DNA of 64,000 nt from Heterobasidion occidentale (GCA_039111635.1 JBCAQO010000002.1:1178001-1242000), one strand, 5' to 3'; numbered from the stretch's first letter, positions 1-12,449 are shown. Program-made: numbers and translations. Notes: a model not told the origin generated them from the sequence alone.

Positions 1-1480
1 CTCGCCGCTGCAGCCGTCTCCGTAGAACCATGTGGAAGTTAGGGCTGTTGACATTGTACGTTCAGAGTCCGAGTCGTCTGAGTCGTCGGGGGAGGTGAGG
101 GTGGGAGAATGTTTGTGTAGGTGAGTATAGGTAAGTTTGTGAGTAGTGGTAATGGCGAGGTGATTGGGGAATTGAGGTTAATGACCGTGGAGGGGAAGGA
201 AGGGGGTGTGTTCGTAGTATGGGTGGATGGGAATGATAGCGGGAATGTGATGTCGCTTTCTGCGGGGCTGGATGGTTGGGGGCTGTTATCAATGTCTGTA
301 AAGGAGAATTCTGAGCTTTGTGGGGAGTTGTCTATGGACGGTGCAGAGCGGAAGCGGCCTGCTTTGTCTCGGAGGGGTGCCAGGGTGGGGTAGTTGGATG
401 TTTTACTGTGATGTTCTGTTTCTGACGGCAGTGTTCTTATCTGATGGTTTGGTGTTGGTCTTGTCGGCAGTGTTCTCGGTGTTGTTCACGTTGGGATGGT
501 CCGAATGGTACTGTTGTCGCCAGATGGACTAGCCAGAAGTGAAGGCGCAGTGGTGGTGTGTTGTGTGTGCGCTGGTGCTACAAGCTGTCTACGACAATGA
601 CCCTAACCCTGTGTCGCTTCCCGATCCCTCTATCCTCCTGTTTCCTTCTCTCATCTGGTCTTGTCTCGCCTCGTCTCGTTCTCCGGCTCTGTCTTCCTTT
701 CTTCCTGGTATGGAGTTCTACTACTCCACCAACGGTCCCTTTAACTTCCCTCCTCCTGATCCTTTCGTCATTCCCTTCGAAAACAAGCAAATTGCCTAGT
801 GCTACCAATACCTGATCATAATCAGTCTACCTGGCAGAAAACCTGAGCTTACCACATGACAAGTCCATTACGTATGGCAAGTCAATCTCACAGGCTTCCA
901 GCCCTCCGAGCATGAAAACGATCTATACAACTAGTATGTACCACTTATTACTGACAGATTTGAGTACTAACATGTCCATATGATGATAAATAGGTCTTGA
1001 TTGGCGAGTCTACAAAGAGCCAAAGATGACGCAGTTTGTCTCTATTGATACTCAACCTCCCTGTTTTAGTCCCAGACCTACAATGGCCTCTATGCCGACC
1101 TCAAGTGCCAATCAAGCAAGCATCGAGCATGCTTTTGGCAAGCCGGTTCATGGATTGCACCCTTCCACCATGAAAGTATGTATATATTGTCAGTGTTCTA
1201 TTGTATGCTAATGTTTTAGCCTAGCGCAAGCTCAAGCGCAAGGTGATTGCCTTGCGCTAAGCACCGCTAGTGTGTGCTGTGTGTGTGCGGTTGAGTACAG
1301 CCGGCCACGCCAGCCTTGTATGCTTTGGTGGCCTCTTTTTTTTTTTCATACGAGTCTTCCCAATCATTCTCCATTCAAACAGAGGTCGGCAGGAGAAGGG
1401 CAGCCTCAAAAATTAGTAGTCACAACATTGCTTGGACGCCCGCTACAACTTCAATAATACTTTGTTTATCTCACACAATA
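1..1480. other. No supported gene
   Basis: Short open frames on both strands show no recognisable family, splice structure or conserved motif. A short frame near 1026-1170 could be the remains of a gene, but nothing in it is diagnostic. I see no tRNA and no clear promoter here. Confidence 0.5.
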
Positions 1481-1483
1481 CTG

Positions 1484-1870
1484 CATGTTGACTTTGACTT
1501 GACTTTATATCTGACTAGCTTGGACTATTTGACGACGCTCATATGACTTTACTTGACTCCGGCTCAACTTTTCTTGACAACAAACTGACTTTTTGATGAC
1601 CTTAAATGTACTTGACTATTTCTGACCAAACACGACGTACACGTGACTTTAAGTTGACTGTAGTTGAACCCACATTCTTGCTCCTCAACAAACATCAAGT
1701 TGACTTCAACTTGACTTCAACTTGACCGAGTTTCAGCACTTTCAGCGCCAAGAATGTTTAAAAATAGATGGATCTTGATGGTGACTTTTGCATGACTTTG
1801 TCAGTCAAATCTCAGTCAAAAAATTGGTATTTTGTCAAATTTTAGTCAAGTTTGACTAGGACGTGACAGT
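1484..1870. repeat. Dense TTGAC/GTCAA dispersed repeat field
   Basis: About 390 bases contain at least fifteen copies of TTGAC or its complement GTCAA, often as TTGACTT or CAACTTGACTT. Spacing is irregular and orientation mixed, with the forward form dominating to about 1740 and the reverse form after 1800. It is not a perfect tandem array. It could be a decayed satellite, a mobile element end or a cluster of binding sites; the sequence alone does not decide. Confidence 0.6.
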
Positions 1871-2198
1871 ACCATGCCTATCACATGAATTCTGTTTTTA
1901 CTGAGAGTGAGCCCAGCTGGTCTCCCATGGGGACCTGTCGGAGCGTCAGCAGAGCAACGGAATGTGAAATGACCAGCTGTGTCCGAGCCTACTCATTGCC
2001 ACTCATCTTTGCAAAACCACCATAACATCTCAGGCAATCAATCCAGAATCCATCTTGCCCGCTCTTCTTTGCCATCTTCCCCCTTCTGGCTCTACTCGCT
2101 TGAATCATCTTCGTTAGGATGCTCGCAATGATTTCTCATTTAAAGCTAAAACACCCAAGTAAATCACCTCTCTCCTAGATGCAATTGCCTCAATCAGC

Positions 2199-3590
2199 AT
2201 GGAAAATCCTAAAAGGGATGTTGTCGCCGTTGCTCTTGACAACGGTACAGACTCGTCGATCTTTGTCGCTTTGAACACTGGCGTGTTGACACAGCTTGTT
2301 GCCCATCTTACATCCGTGTGTGCCTTACTCTGTCAGATCAGCAAGACAGTCCCAGTGGATCAGGGATCGCCTACCCTGGTGAACGAGATTTTCCGCAACG
2401 ACAACATCAAAGAACTCGAACGGCAACTCACCATCCAGGTCTACCAGTTCTGTTGGCACAAGTTTTATGCTTGTTTTTGGAAGTGAGTGGACGTGTTCAT
2501 TTGTAGCCTCACCCTTGTCACGAAAAGGTGCTTCGAAAAACCATAGTTGGTGGAGAAACACAAGCACTGTAGCAATCTTTTTCAAATTTTCCAAAACCTT
2601 CGCAAGCACATCGTTTTTTCTTGCCCAGGCGATGTAGAACTTCTTCACATCCACGAGTATTTTGTCATCCTGACAAGGAGCTTGGAACCTCATCTGAGCG
2701 CTGCACATTCTTACTTGGACACTATCCAGCGCGGCATTAGTGCGTCTGTATTCTCTGCTTCTGACTTACTCATTTGTTCTTTTGTTCATATACTGATGAC
2801 TCCTGCATAGACATTCATTTGGATCCTGGCACCTTCCTTCCTATACAACGCTACCTTGAAAAAGTCCTCTTACTTACGCGCTCTGGATATGCATTATTTC
2901 TGGCGGCTCATTCTCGAAAACTCAGACCATTCCTCTTGAAGCCTCTTAAAATTGTTTCCATACCGCCTTGCATGGACAGGGAGTATCATGCCAATTTTTA
3001 CCATCCCGCTTTTTGCAAGTTTTGTCAAGACCATAGCGATGTGATGCAAAAAATTGAAAGAGATCTGCACCAACAGAATGTTCCTATACATTTCTCCAAG
3101 CTCTCAAACAACCTTTGTGACATGGTGCTGGACGAAGAGTGGAAAAATAGAATAGTCACACTGTTAGGGGCAGCATTACAGAAAGAGAAGAACTCTGCTA
3201 TCAAGGCGGAAAAAACATGGATTATCTGGACGAGCACACGTCCACTGTGAGTGCTTGCTCATTGCACACTTTCTGAAGAACATGGCATCTCTTCAACTAT
3301 ACAACTATATTGGATTATCAAAGCTCTTGTGTTATAGATGCTACAGCCACTTCTACGCATACGATATCACCCACTTGGCCATGAGGTTTTACGCCAGAGG
3401 CATGCATGGAAAAGTCTATATTCCATGGGTGCCACCCACTCTCGAAGACGGAAGTGAGAACAATGTTCAGGTGGATATGTGCGAGTTCATGTTACAAGAC
3501 TTGGCTATGGTGTGGTCGTCATCTCAGCAGAGGATATCTGACAGCACAGATGCCTCTGGATCGAGTATGATGCGAAATCTAGATGGGTGA
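2199..3590 (+). CDS. Orphan four-exon gene, unknown function
   Basis: I do not recognise this protein. Exons at about 2199-2482, 2573-2739, 2811-3246 and 3338-3590 join in frame to 379 residues, and each intron has GT and AG ends (donors gtgagt, gtgcgt, gtgagt). The closed reading frame across three introns is the main reason to believe it is a real gene. The middle is rich in Leu, His and aromatic residues, with a pair of cysteines in the stretch CKFCQD. The last exon ends in a Ser-rich tail. There is no signal peptide, obvious membrane segment or known catalytic motif. It is isolated: repeats lie on both sides. It may belong to an Agaricomycete-restricted family. Confidence 0.6.
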
Positions 3591-4500
3591 ATACATAAGA
3601 CAAGATGATTGGTGAGCAATTTGTTTGCATTTCAAGTATGGTGCATCTGACGACTGAATTCTCCATTCAGATGAAATGGAATCATCGCCATAGAGAGCCG
3701 CTTACATGCCTTTTATACATGCGCATGCAGTATTCTCCGTCTATGAATCTAGATCATCGCCTCTCAAACACAGTGATCTCTCGCTTTCCCCACCCCATCC
3801 ATCTTGGTCACTCTCTTAGCTGCACAATCTTTGAATGCAGCAGTCTTTAAATCCAGCCTTACTCTGCAGGATAATGTTTCGGTGGACACGTATCGTTTGA
3901 TAAGTCACCTATATTGACAGGGTCTCTTTGTTTCATACTCTTCTGTTACTCTCAACTTTTGTGTTTTAGACCTTCTCCCACGACACGATCCATGGTGAAC
4001 CGTGATTCATGCAGACGAGGGGCCCATCGAGCGGTGTCGTCTAATGCGTACTACGGATCATGCCCAGTGAAAAGTCGATATTGCAAAATTGAACGAAAAC
4101 GAGCGAGATCGGACAAGTCAATGTAGTTAGAAAAGTCTCACTTTGATCTAACATGAACAACTTCTTCCGTCTCGTTTGCGATCTGTTTGCAGTCCACTGA
4201 CTCAGTGCCCATGCGCAGTTGCCAGTCCCCTCTCTAGAAAATGCCCCTTCCTTCTTTTGTCCCAGCCACCTGTCCCTCCCTCGTCCTGCGTCATCACCGA
4301 GACCCCACGCACGCTTGTCCCCCTCATCCTCTCTCAGGCATCCTTCTCTTTCCTCTTGTCCCCTCGCCCCTGTTGCCTCCCCGGCCGTTTTTGTCCGCCA
4401 ACGCTAACTGCTTTCGTTTGCTCCTAGCCCACTCCGCTTTGTTTGCTCACTCCCTCGCTTGCGTCGGCTTGCCGACATGCCGACGCGCCGTTTAAGTAAC
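3591..4500. other. No supported gene
   Basis: Only short frames without family signals. The 3' end is rich in C and T (about 4200-4490). Confidence 0.4.
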
Positions 4501-4504
4501 CCGC

Positions 4505-5335
4505 TGCATATATATTATTATTAAAATAATATTTAAATATACCTTTTTTATTTATTACCACTCCCCTTATTCTATCTTTCTTTTGTCTCAATCCATCTCC
4601 AACCATATCTGTATAATGGGGTTTATTTACAAATATAAAATCTGTATCAGTGTGATAACTATCATAACTGGACATAGTTTTATAAATTATCCTTTTTATT
4701 CTATCTTAAGATGTAACCACCAAAGCTACACAAATATTACTCTTAACTTTTTTAAATTTACTATCACTGTTTAATGAATAATCAGGATTTAATGTAGTAA
4801 TAATACAAAAATCCAAATTACACAAAATTAATATAGTAATTATATCTTCATTAATATTAATAATGGATATTATAGGTGATTGAATAAAATAATCAGTCAA
4901 CTCATCTCTATAATATTTTTAGTTTCTATAAGTTCTTGCTTTCTTCTTTACAATAAATTTTATTTTTTATAAAAAGTAAAAAGAGACTATTTAAAATTAT
5001 AAAGTGTTTAAAACTATGAGTTGAAGCCATCCTCAAGCCTATAAAAACAAATATCATAAACTAGAGATTTAAACTTATTTAACAATAACAAATTTAATAT
5101 ATTAAATATTAGTAAAATAAAATAAAATAAAACAATTTAAATAAGTGGGTTTAAATTTCAATGTATTCTTTTCATCGATAATATATTTGTAAATATTTAT
5201 TAATTTATTCTTTTCATAATAATTTTTTGATTATATTATCTTTAATTATTAAAATATAAATTAGATTTTAATTTTAATACTTTTTTTACTTAAAATTTTG
5301 AACTATTTATACTAAAGATAGGATTTAATGTATAA
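4505..5335. other. AT-rich island
   Basis: About 830 bases are made mostly of A and T (runs such as ttatttattacc and aaaataaaataaaat), in sharp contrast to the GC-balanced DNA around them. No long open frame, rRNA or tRNA is visible. It lies between a CT-rich tract and the decayed retroelement. Possible origins are a decayed AT-rich transposon, heavy C-to-T mutation, or an insertion of organellar DNA. I cannot choose among them. Confidence 0.7.
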
Positions 5336-5780
5336 AGAGCCTAATTGTTTAGAGGAGGAAATTAAGGACAAAGATTGGTTCGAGCAAGTGGAAGGGGGTG
5401 TGTTGCTCGGGGTCAATGGGACCCTTTCTTGCAAGCACCACACCACAATCAGGGCACCTCTTGCCTTATCCGCATCTCACTTGTCCACCATCTTGCTTAT
5501 CCGCCACCTCGCTTTGTTTACTGCTCGCTTTGTCCAAAACACCCAGGCTCGTTTCCCTTTTTCTCTACATACATATATACCTCGCGAGTGCAGTGGTAGT
5601 TCCCCATTCCAAACTCACTGCCGAGCTCGCAGATAAGTTCTTATTCGCTCAGTACATACCATTCCGAACTCACTGCCGCGCTCGCAGCACGCACTACGTA
5701 CTTCGTTTTTTCCCAGGCATTGCATGCCCCCACGCCGAGACGCTAACGGACGTAACCACCCCGCTTTGCCATCTCTCAAC
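5336..5780. other. Leader of the decayed retroelement, no gene
   Basis: A GC-normal stretch between the AT-rich island and the gag-like frame. It contains two near-identical short segments (ccattccaaactcactgccg near 5605 and ccattccgaactcactgccg near 5660). It is probably the untranslated 5' part of the element that follows. Confidence 0.35.
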
Positions 5781-6719
5781 ATGTCCACCTCAACCAACCC
5801 AAACCCCGACACTCTAGCGTCCGACACCAACACCTAAGCTCAATTCCATGGTCTCGCAACCGAGGTCTCGAGCCTGATAACAGGGATGGCCAACCTGCAG
5901 CTCCTGCTGCAAACGGCCCTCCAGGCGGCCGCCAACCTTCCCCCCAAAGTGGCAGCTGCCCCGGCTCCGGCACCCACGCCATCCGCCGTGGTGCCCACAG
6001 CTGCTGACATGCTTTTATCGCACGTCCCCGGCTTCGTGCCACCCGCCTCCACCAATCCTGCCGCTAGTGCGTCCCCTTCCCTTCTCTCCCAATTCCCCCT
6101 GGTCGAGGCGGCAGTCATCACGGCCATTGTGACCCATGAATTTTGGTCCTTGGACCTCTACAAGTTGGACCCCCAGTACCGAGACAAGGCCGACCGACGC
6201 ATTCTAGCCCTCAACAGTGACACGCTGGAGCTCCAGACCGGCGACTCCTCCACCAAGGAATACCGGTCCCTGAACTTGGTTATCATTCCCCTTTCCACCT
6301 ACTTCTCCATCCTCGGATCGGCAATCGCCCCCATGACTCCATCCATAGGATTGGTCATCTCGGGCTTCTGGGCTTACACAGCGTCGCTAATGCAGTTCGC
6401 CTCGGAATACAACTAGGCCGTGGTGCACACCTACCACGCCGACTTCTTCACAGCTCGGCGACGAGAGATGCAGATGGGCGACTACAGCAAATGGGGCCGC
6501 ATAGATCTGGACATCCAGACCCGCCACTTGTTCGGCCACAACAAAGCGGCGCACCCCAATCCCCCCGCGCCTAGTGGCACAAAGACAAGAAAGGCAGGCG
6601 GTGCAGGCTATTGCATCAAGTACAACGCCGGGCACTTCACGACGAGCCCTTGCCCCTGGGGCCGCCCACACACATGCTCCACATGCGGCCAAGGGCACCC
6701 GGCAACCGAGCACAAGTAG
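5781..6719 (+). pseudogene. Gag-like nucleocapsid pseudogene
   Basis: An ATG at 5781 opens a frame that is interrupted by TAA at 5835-5837 and TAG at 6414-6416, yet reads sensibly through both. Each stop is one C-to-T change from a Gln codon (CAA, CAG). The N-terminal part is Ala/Pro-rich and the central part is helical. The end has a Cys/His array (residues CIKYNAGH, then CSTCGQGHPATEH), which is the kind of zinc knuckle that binds the element RNA. It lies just upstream of the RT frame. I infer an inactive copy. The family assignment rests on the knuckle and its position. Confidence 0.65.
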
Positions 6720-6749
6720 GGACTCGGGCCGGCAGACGCTCATGCGCTC

Positions 6750-8056
6750 TGCTCATGCCCCGCTCACTCTCTCGTTCCCAGGTCCTCCGGCCCCTCGCTC
6801 CTCGACTCGTTCCCACCCATCCACGTCCTTTCGCCTTGCCCCAACTCAGCTCCGCGCACCAATCATCCCGCCCTCCAACCCCCGCATTGTCCGCTCTTCG
6901 CCTCGCACCTTCACGCCCCCGCTTGGGCCCAACTTCTCTCCAAGTACCCAGACCCTCTGTTCGTAGATACTGTCATGGATATTATTAAACATGGTGCCAA
7001 CATAGGCTACCATCACGATCATGCGCGTGCGCAGTTTAGTGAAAACCTAAAATCAGCACTACTGCATCCCGATGCCATCAGCGCAGACATTGCAGCCCAA
7101 GTCACAAAGGGCTGCACGCGTGGCCCTTTTGACGCGCCTCCCCTGGCACACTTTCGAAGCTCCCCGCTCGGAGCTGTCACGCGTAAATGGGCTACGAAGG
7201 CCCGCCGTATCCATCACCTTTTATGGCCTGATGGAACCTCGGTAAACAACGGCATCCCTGATGACGAAGCTGCCATCACATATGACATGTTCCATCGAGC
7301 TGTCGAAGATCTGATCGCTTCCGGCACCGGATCATGCATGATCAAGCTTGATCTTGAGCCTTCCAGCAAATCCCTGTCCGACCGGCAGACTGGCACCTGC
7401 TCGGTTTCACATGGATGGATAAATTCTATTATGACATTGTCTTCAGATTTGGCCTGCAGTCTGCACCATACATTTTTAATCTATTCGCAGAAGCGCTTCA
7501 CTGGATCATCGCGCATCATATTCCCAGCCGCCTCCGACACTATCTCAATGACTTCATTGCAATATTTTCCTCTAACATGGCGCTTCCAGACATCCTTGAC
7601 GCTAAGAACTGGATTACAAATCTTGGCCATACCCTCGGTCTGCGCTTCCAGCCCGAAAAAACCCTAGGTCCAGTAACATGCCTGGAGTACCTGGGCCTAG
7701 AACTCAACTCCATCGCAATGGAGGCTAGGCTCTCCGCTCCGAAACTTGACATCCTGCGCGAGCTTCTCGCAGAATGGTCCGCGCGGCCGTCTTGTACGCT
7801 CCTACAGCTGCAGGAACTTGCAGGCTATCTGCAATTTGTATCGCAGGTAATACCCCTCTCAAGAGCATTCCTACACCATATTTTCCAGTTCATAGCATCA
7901 TTCCGCACCGACTGCTTGCATCGGCGTGTGCCTCGTGCACTCCGACGTGATCTCAATTGGTGGCAGGGTGTTGCTACGGCATGGAATGGGATCCGGCTTC
8001 TAACACCAAGCCGTACCGAGATCCACATCTACACAGATGCCAGTGGTGCAAAGTGA
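6750..8056 (+). pseudogene. Reverse transcriptase / RNase H pseudogene
   Basis: The frame enters with the motif KYPDPLFVDTVMDII and runs through RT blocks: IKLDL (first catalytic Asp), then PADWHLLGF, then FGLQSAPYIFN, then the catalytic box. That box reads YLND at 7541-7552 instead of Y-x-D-D, so one of the two essential aspartates is Asn. A GAT-to-AAT change explains it. A frame change of a few lost bases near 7352 separates IKLDL from AFQQIPVRP. RNase H begins near 7960 with its first catalytic Asp (YTDAS) and then stops at 8056. The copy cannot be catalytically active. Its relationship to DIRS-type RT is a judgement from overall pattern. Confidence 0.75.
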
Positions 8057-8602
8057 ACATGCCTAATATGTCTCACTATTCTCATTACGTGCCCAAGCAC
8101 CCCAACTGGGGCACTGGATCACAAACTATAAAATTGACTGCTTAGAATACATGACTGATGAGTGAGCCAAACTCGAGGGCTAACATGCCAAACAACCACT
8201 TCCATGAGCAAGATCAAACGAGTAAACTACAAGAAAAACTCTCACAGAACAGTCTATCAATCCCTGAAACGCCCCATTCTATTGCGCACAAACATGCGAG
8301 CACCAAGAAAACATGCGAGTACCAAGAAAGCACTAAGATAAGACATGACACCATCAACAAGAGACATCAAATGAGTAACAGTTGAGGAATGACTCACAAG
8401 TGCAATGAAAACAAGAACACAGCATAACAGCTCAATTTACGCCACACTGAACATCTTCAAATGCCAGCCATACACATCCCAAAGTGTACTGCCAATGCTA
8501 AATAGCAAAATCACCACAAGAGATGCTGTCTAGTAGAAAAGGGAGATGGACTGTTTGCATTCCCAATGCTCAATCTTGGACCCGTGCGTCTTGGAACCCA
8601 CC
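8057..8602. other. No supported gene
   Basis: A gene-free stretch between the truncated retroelement and the next LTR. It includes a near repeat (aaacatgcgagcaccaag and aaacatgcgagtaccaag, 8288-8330). Nothing else is recognised. Confidence 0.4.
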
Positions 8603-9437
8603 TGTTAGGACCGCGTCCTAACACGTGCTTCGCACGTGAATGGATGGGCTGGTCAAGTGCTTCGGACTTGCTACAGACTCGGACCGTTCTCCATGACTCA
8701 TTACCATTTACATGCTAACACATGAACGCTGACTTCTAGTTCCTGATTCTTGATGTGGACAGACATTGGTTCCTGACCCCAGTTCCTGGTTCCTGATCGA
8801 TCGGAAGATGTGGACAGACATTAGTGATCGGATTACTATATGTAGTTATATGACAGGACGATGACATATCTTAGCTTACGGATCTCGATCGTTGACTTCG
8901 GTACCTGAGAAGCGCACAGACCAGATTACGATCCTGCCCTAGATACTTCTTTGTATAAATAGCCGAGATGAGCTTCTTAGAAGCTCAGCTCGTTCACCTG
9001 TAATACACTCGATCTCTGCACTGCACCCGGCGTCTGGCTACCTTCCTAGCCCACGCTTCATGATCTCTGTCAGATCTGAGGAACTCTTTGCACGGTCTGA
9101 CGAAGCACTGGACTCGTCTCCCTTCCCTCCCCTCCCTCTACTCATCCGCTTCTATACCGGATTAGCTGCCTTCCGCGTTCTCAGCTGGACACCCCCTCGT
9201 GTCATCTGTTGGACAGGAGAAGATCATCCGGTTCCTCCTCATCATCGAGAAGACCTCGAAGATCACCTTCTCAATCTATTCGAGAACCAAGCCGACAGCG
9301 ACTCCGAGTTCCTCGAAAGAGCCCAAAGACGATCCATCGTCTTTATCCGTTGGAGTCTACGACTATACGAACCAGTGGAGGTTTAGCCTAGGGACCCCTT
9401 TGTGCATCGGTGCACGTGATAGGTCTCCGACCTAACA
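8603..9437 (+). repeat. 5' LTR of Ty3 element 1
   Basis: The segment begins TGTTAGGACC and ends GACCTAACA, giving the inverted TG...CA ends of an LTR about 835 bases long. A TATA box (tataaat at about 8954-8960) lies about 480 bases before the end. A Gag-like frame follows directly, so this is the 5' copy of a plus-strand element. No second copy is in the window. Confidence 0.75.
8954..8960 (+). promoter_or_regulatory. TATA box in LTR 1
   Basis: The sequence tataaat lies in a GC-balanced context inside the LTR and is the likely core promoter of element 1. Confidence 0.5.
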
Positions 9438-9464
9438 CTTGAACGAGCTCTTCCATCCCTACCC

Positions 9465-11010
9465 TATTCCAAACTGGACCCCCAGCAGCAATGACTCTTT
9501 CTCCAATCCGTAAACAACATTCTAGCAACAGCAGCCAGGGTAAACCAAGTAGGAACCCTGCAAGGAAGGATCAATAATCCAGGCACGATCGAAGTTGCAA
9601 GGCACCGAAACCCAGGAAAGGTCTATTCAGGAGTAGCCACATTTCGACTACAGGCATCACCCAAAATCTTCATTGACCTCAGTAAAACTGGATACCAGTT
9701 TTCCGGGCTTTGTTTTATCAACGAACCAAAGACACCGTTTACCCTCACGGACAACGGAGAGCCCGACGTCGTCAGATCCGAGAACACTGTCGAGATACAC
9801 GACGGAAGACCAGACGACTTCCCCATCGCCGTTATCGCCGATCTCAGAAGAACCATTGCCAGGAACGTCAACGAAGACGGAATCCGAAAGGAGCTTGTCA
9901 AGAACCAGGAGAACCGAGACCACTACTCAATCCTCATCCACTGGACCTTCTCCTCCACCTAGGAAAACACACTGGAAGCCCCTAATTCTCCGCCAAACAG
10001 AACCGAAGTTGAAGGGATCGTTTTTATCATCCGAAGAGGAGAGTTCGCCCACAAAACTTATCATCTCCGCACCCTCATCTCAGGACACACGTTCTCCGAA
10101 ATCATCGAACTCATCGACCAAATTGATATTTCCATCAACGAAATTATCAAAAGGGACCCAGACCTCCAAGAAGCACTACAAGCTGGAAGAAGGCAGGCAG
10201 TACCCTTCTTCTTCAAAGAATAAACCACGGCCGAAATCCCCGCGGGATACCCTCCCAGCTACCGAACAGACCCAGCAGAAGTCTACGAAGACTTACCCGA
10301 GGACTTCGACGAAAATCAACTTTATTACGACGAGAACAAGAAACACTTCTACTACGCCGGAACCCTCACCGGATTCTTCTACAAACGAGGAGAAAGTAGA
10401 TACGAATTCCTTACCTGGGAAGGAAAGCAAGTCCAAGCAGGACCACGCCTACACACAGTTAAGGTCAAGGACTACGTCGCAAGGAAACCCCTCGACAAGC
10501 CTAAATCACCGGCAGATAGGCATCGTAACTCGCCAAGACCGCACATACATACTCTACCCAGAGAAACAGCCAGTGGAAGTAGAATCCCTGGAAGAAACAC
10601 ACCCGTTGCATTCCCCTTACAGGAAACCACTCCCCAAGCAGACTTCCGAACCCCAGCATCGGACCAAGTCCCCGAGTCAGGGAATATTGAAACACCGGGT
10701 AACAATCCAGAACCGCCTGGAGATCCAGAGCCCCCGCCCAATACAATGCCGACAGATCCTGGAAATAATGAGTCCAAGGGACCAGCTATGGCCAAACCCT
10801 CTCCCTTCAATGGAAACAGAAAGCGAACGGAGCAATTCCTCCATGAAATCGACCTGATGATCCTTGCCAGGCAAAAAGATTATGCAAATGAATTCGCCAA
10901 AATCGCTTATGCTCTCTCATATATGAAGGAAGGGTCTGCAGGGATCTGGGCCAGAAACTTTACTCAGGCCAGGAACGCGTTGAACGATTGGGCCCAATAC
11001 ACTTGGAAGG
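9465..11010 (+). pseudogene. Gag of Ty3 element 1, three stops, cut by an insertion
   Basis: One frame reads sensibly from about 9465 to 11010 but holds TGA at 9492, TAG at 9960 and TAA at 10221. All three are one C-to-T step from CGA, CAG and CAA. The middle is acidic and Pro-rich. The last part (from PSPFNGNRKRTEQFLHEID) is the typical start of a retrotransposon Gag core. The frame ends abruptly where the LTR of element 2 begins (11011). The first 5 bases before that junction (gaagg) are a candidate target-site duplication, but its partner is missing. Protease and pol of this element are not in the window. Confidence 0.65.
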
Positions 11011-11630
11011 TGTTATGAACGGCTCGTTCAATAACCCAAGAGTAACAGGTTCTTCCCTAGGTCGCACAATGGACTGAGTGGTGGACGGAGTCTCGACTGT
11101 ATCAGGCGTTGATACAGGAGGGAATAATGATTGGCTCTAAGAATCCTGTATGTGTGGATACAGGGGAACGAAGAGCTTCGTATTCGAAGATACGAATGAA
11201 CGAAAGAGAATAGACTGAAGATCCTCAGCCTATTCTATGGGCCTTATATACTGTATGGGGTATAGGGTAAGAGTCCGTGTGCTTCTCCAGGTTTCCATCC
11301 TAGGAGAGCTGTGGCCGCCGTCTTTCTCATCGGCGCCTACTCTTGTACTTCTCCAGTCGCACTGATCCATCATGGTGCGACGAGGTGCTTACCCACAAGC
11401 CCTAAGCCCATGGCATGTGAATGCCTCCCTTATCACTGTGTGAACTCCGTAAGCCTCATGTCCCTCTCATATAGCCTCTACCGATGTCTTGAAGAACCAT
11501 CGGTCTTGTCGGCTCCTAAGGACATGCCGAATACCTTGATGTACGCTCCGTAGTGGAGCCGCCTAGCATGTGATGCTTGATCCATCGGTTAGACCGGCCG
11601 CGAAGGGCCCCGATCGGTCAAGTCATAACA
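11011..11630 (-). repeat. 3' LTR of Ty3 element 2
   Basis: It starts TGTTATGAAC and ends GTCATAACA, with perfect TGTTATGA / TCATAACA inverted ends, and is about 620 bases long. A TATA-like sequence read on the minus strand (gtatataa at about 11244-11251) suits transcription leftward. Immediately to the right lies the complement of a polypurine tract, which fixes this copy as the 3' LTR of a minus-strand element. Confidence 0.8.
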
Positions 11631-11645
11631 TTACCCCCCTTTCTA
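11631..11645 (-). other. Polypurine tract of element 2
   Basis: On the minus strand the sequence reads agaaaggggggtaa directly before the LTR. That is the expected primer for plus-strand DNA synthesis and gives the orientation of the element. Confidence 0.7.
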
Positions 11646-12449
11646 GGTCCCAACTCCTGAGGGGACTACTCGCTTGAGCAGAAACGAGCTTCATCGTCAT
11701 TCCACATACAATTGCTTGCTGGTCGTCAAAATAGATTGGGATGCGTCTTCCCAATATTACTTCGTTTTCTGGGGCGAAGACCGACCTACGTCGTTTACAA
11801 CGCCTAGGAGTTTTCCGTCTCCGTTGAGCTGTTTGATTTGAAGTCCTGCAGTATCAGCCACAATACTGTGTTTCTCCTCGGTGTTCTTCCTTCACCGTAC
11901 GTTTTGTTGCGAGTATGCTCCTAGAGTCAATAGGCAGCTGCTCGAACCAGGACTCCCTGGTACCTTTGTTAAACCGGTTTTCAGTCCGGCGACGATGCAG
12001 AAAGGTGTTGTGCGAATGATTATAGGATGAAATAGAAACTCGTCTGTGGATGGGTGTGTGTCGTTCTTCTTCTAAAGTGCCGAAGGCCATGTCTCAGTGT
12101 TTCCAGGATAGATCTTCATCTCCTTGATCTCCGGTATCGAGGGGGCTCCAGGTGTGTGGGTTGATCGCTTTACTAAGGCTTAGGCCCACCAACCTATCGA
12201 GGGTGAACAGTCCTCGACTTGTTTTGAGTCCGGCAAGACCCCTTTGAAGATCCCTAACTCTGTCAGCCCCATACGGTGGCCTTGTCAGGTTAGAGATTGA
12301 GTGTTCGTCCAGAGTTTGTTTTTCACTAAGGGTATTGGACACGAGGTAAGGACTTTGAAGGATAGACTTTGAACCCCATGGTCTCTTGAATAGACCATGG
12401 TATCCACCTTGACGGTAATTATGCGGGGTCAGCGTAAGGTATGTCCTGG

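Larger units (their letters stand above)
5781..8056 (+). mobile_element. Decayed DIRS-like or Ty3-like retroelement, 3' truncated
   Basis: A gag-like frame with a zinc knuckle is followed by a reverse transcriptase running into the start of RNase H. The RT reads most like those of tyrosine-recombinase (DIRS-type) elements, but no recombinase gene or terminal repeat is left to prove this. Sequence similarity to the element stops in RNase H just after the motif YTDAS, so the 3' half is missing. Both frames carry inactivating mutations (see the two pseudogene entries). Confidence 0.7.

Noticed and set aside
600..614. Telomere repeat (ccctaaccctg)
   Set aside because: Only about one and a half units are present, inside ordinary DNA, so it is most likely chance.
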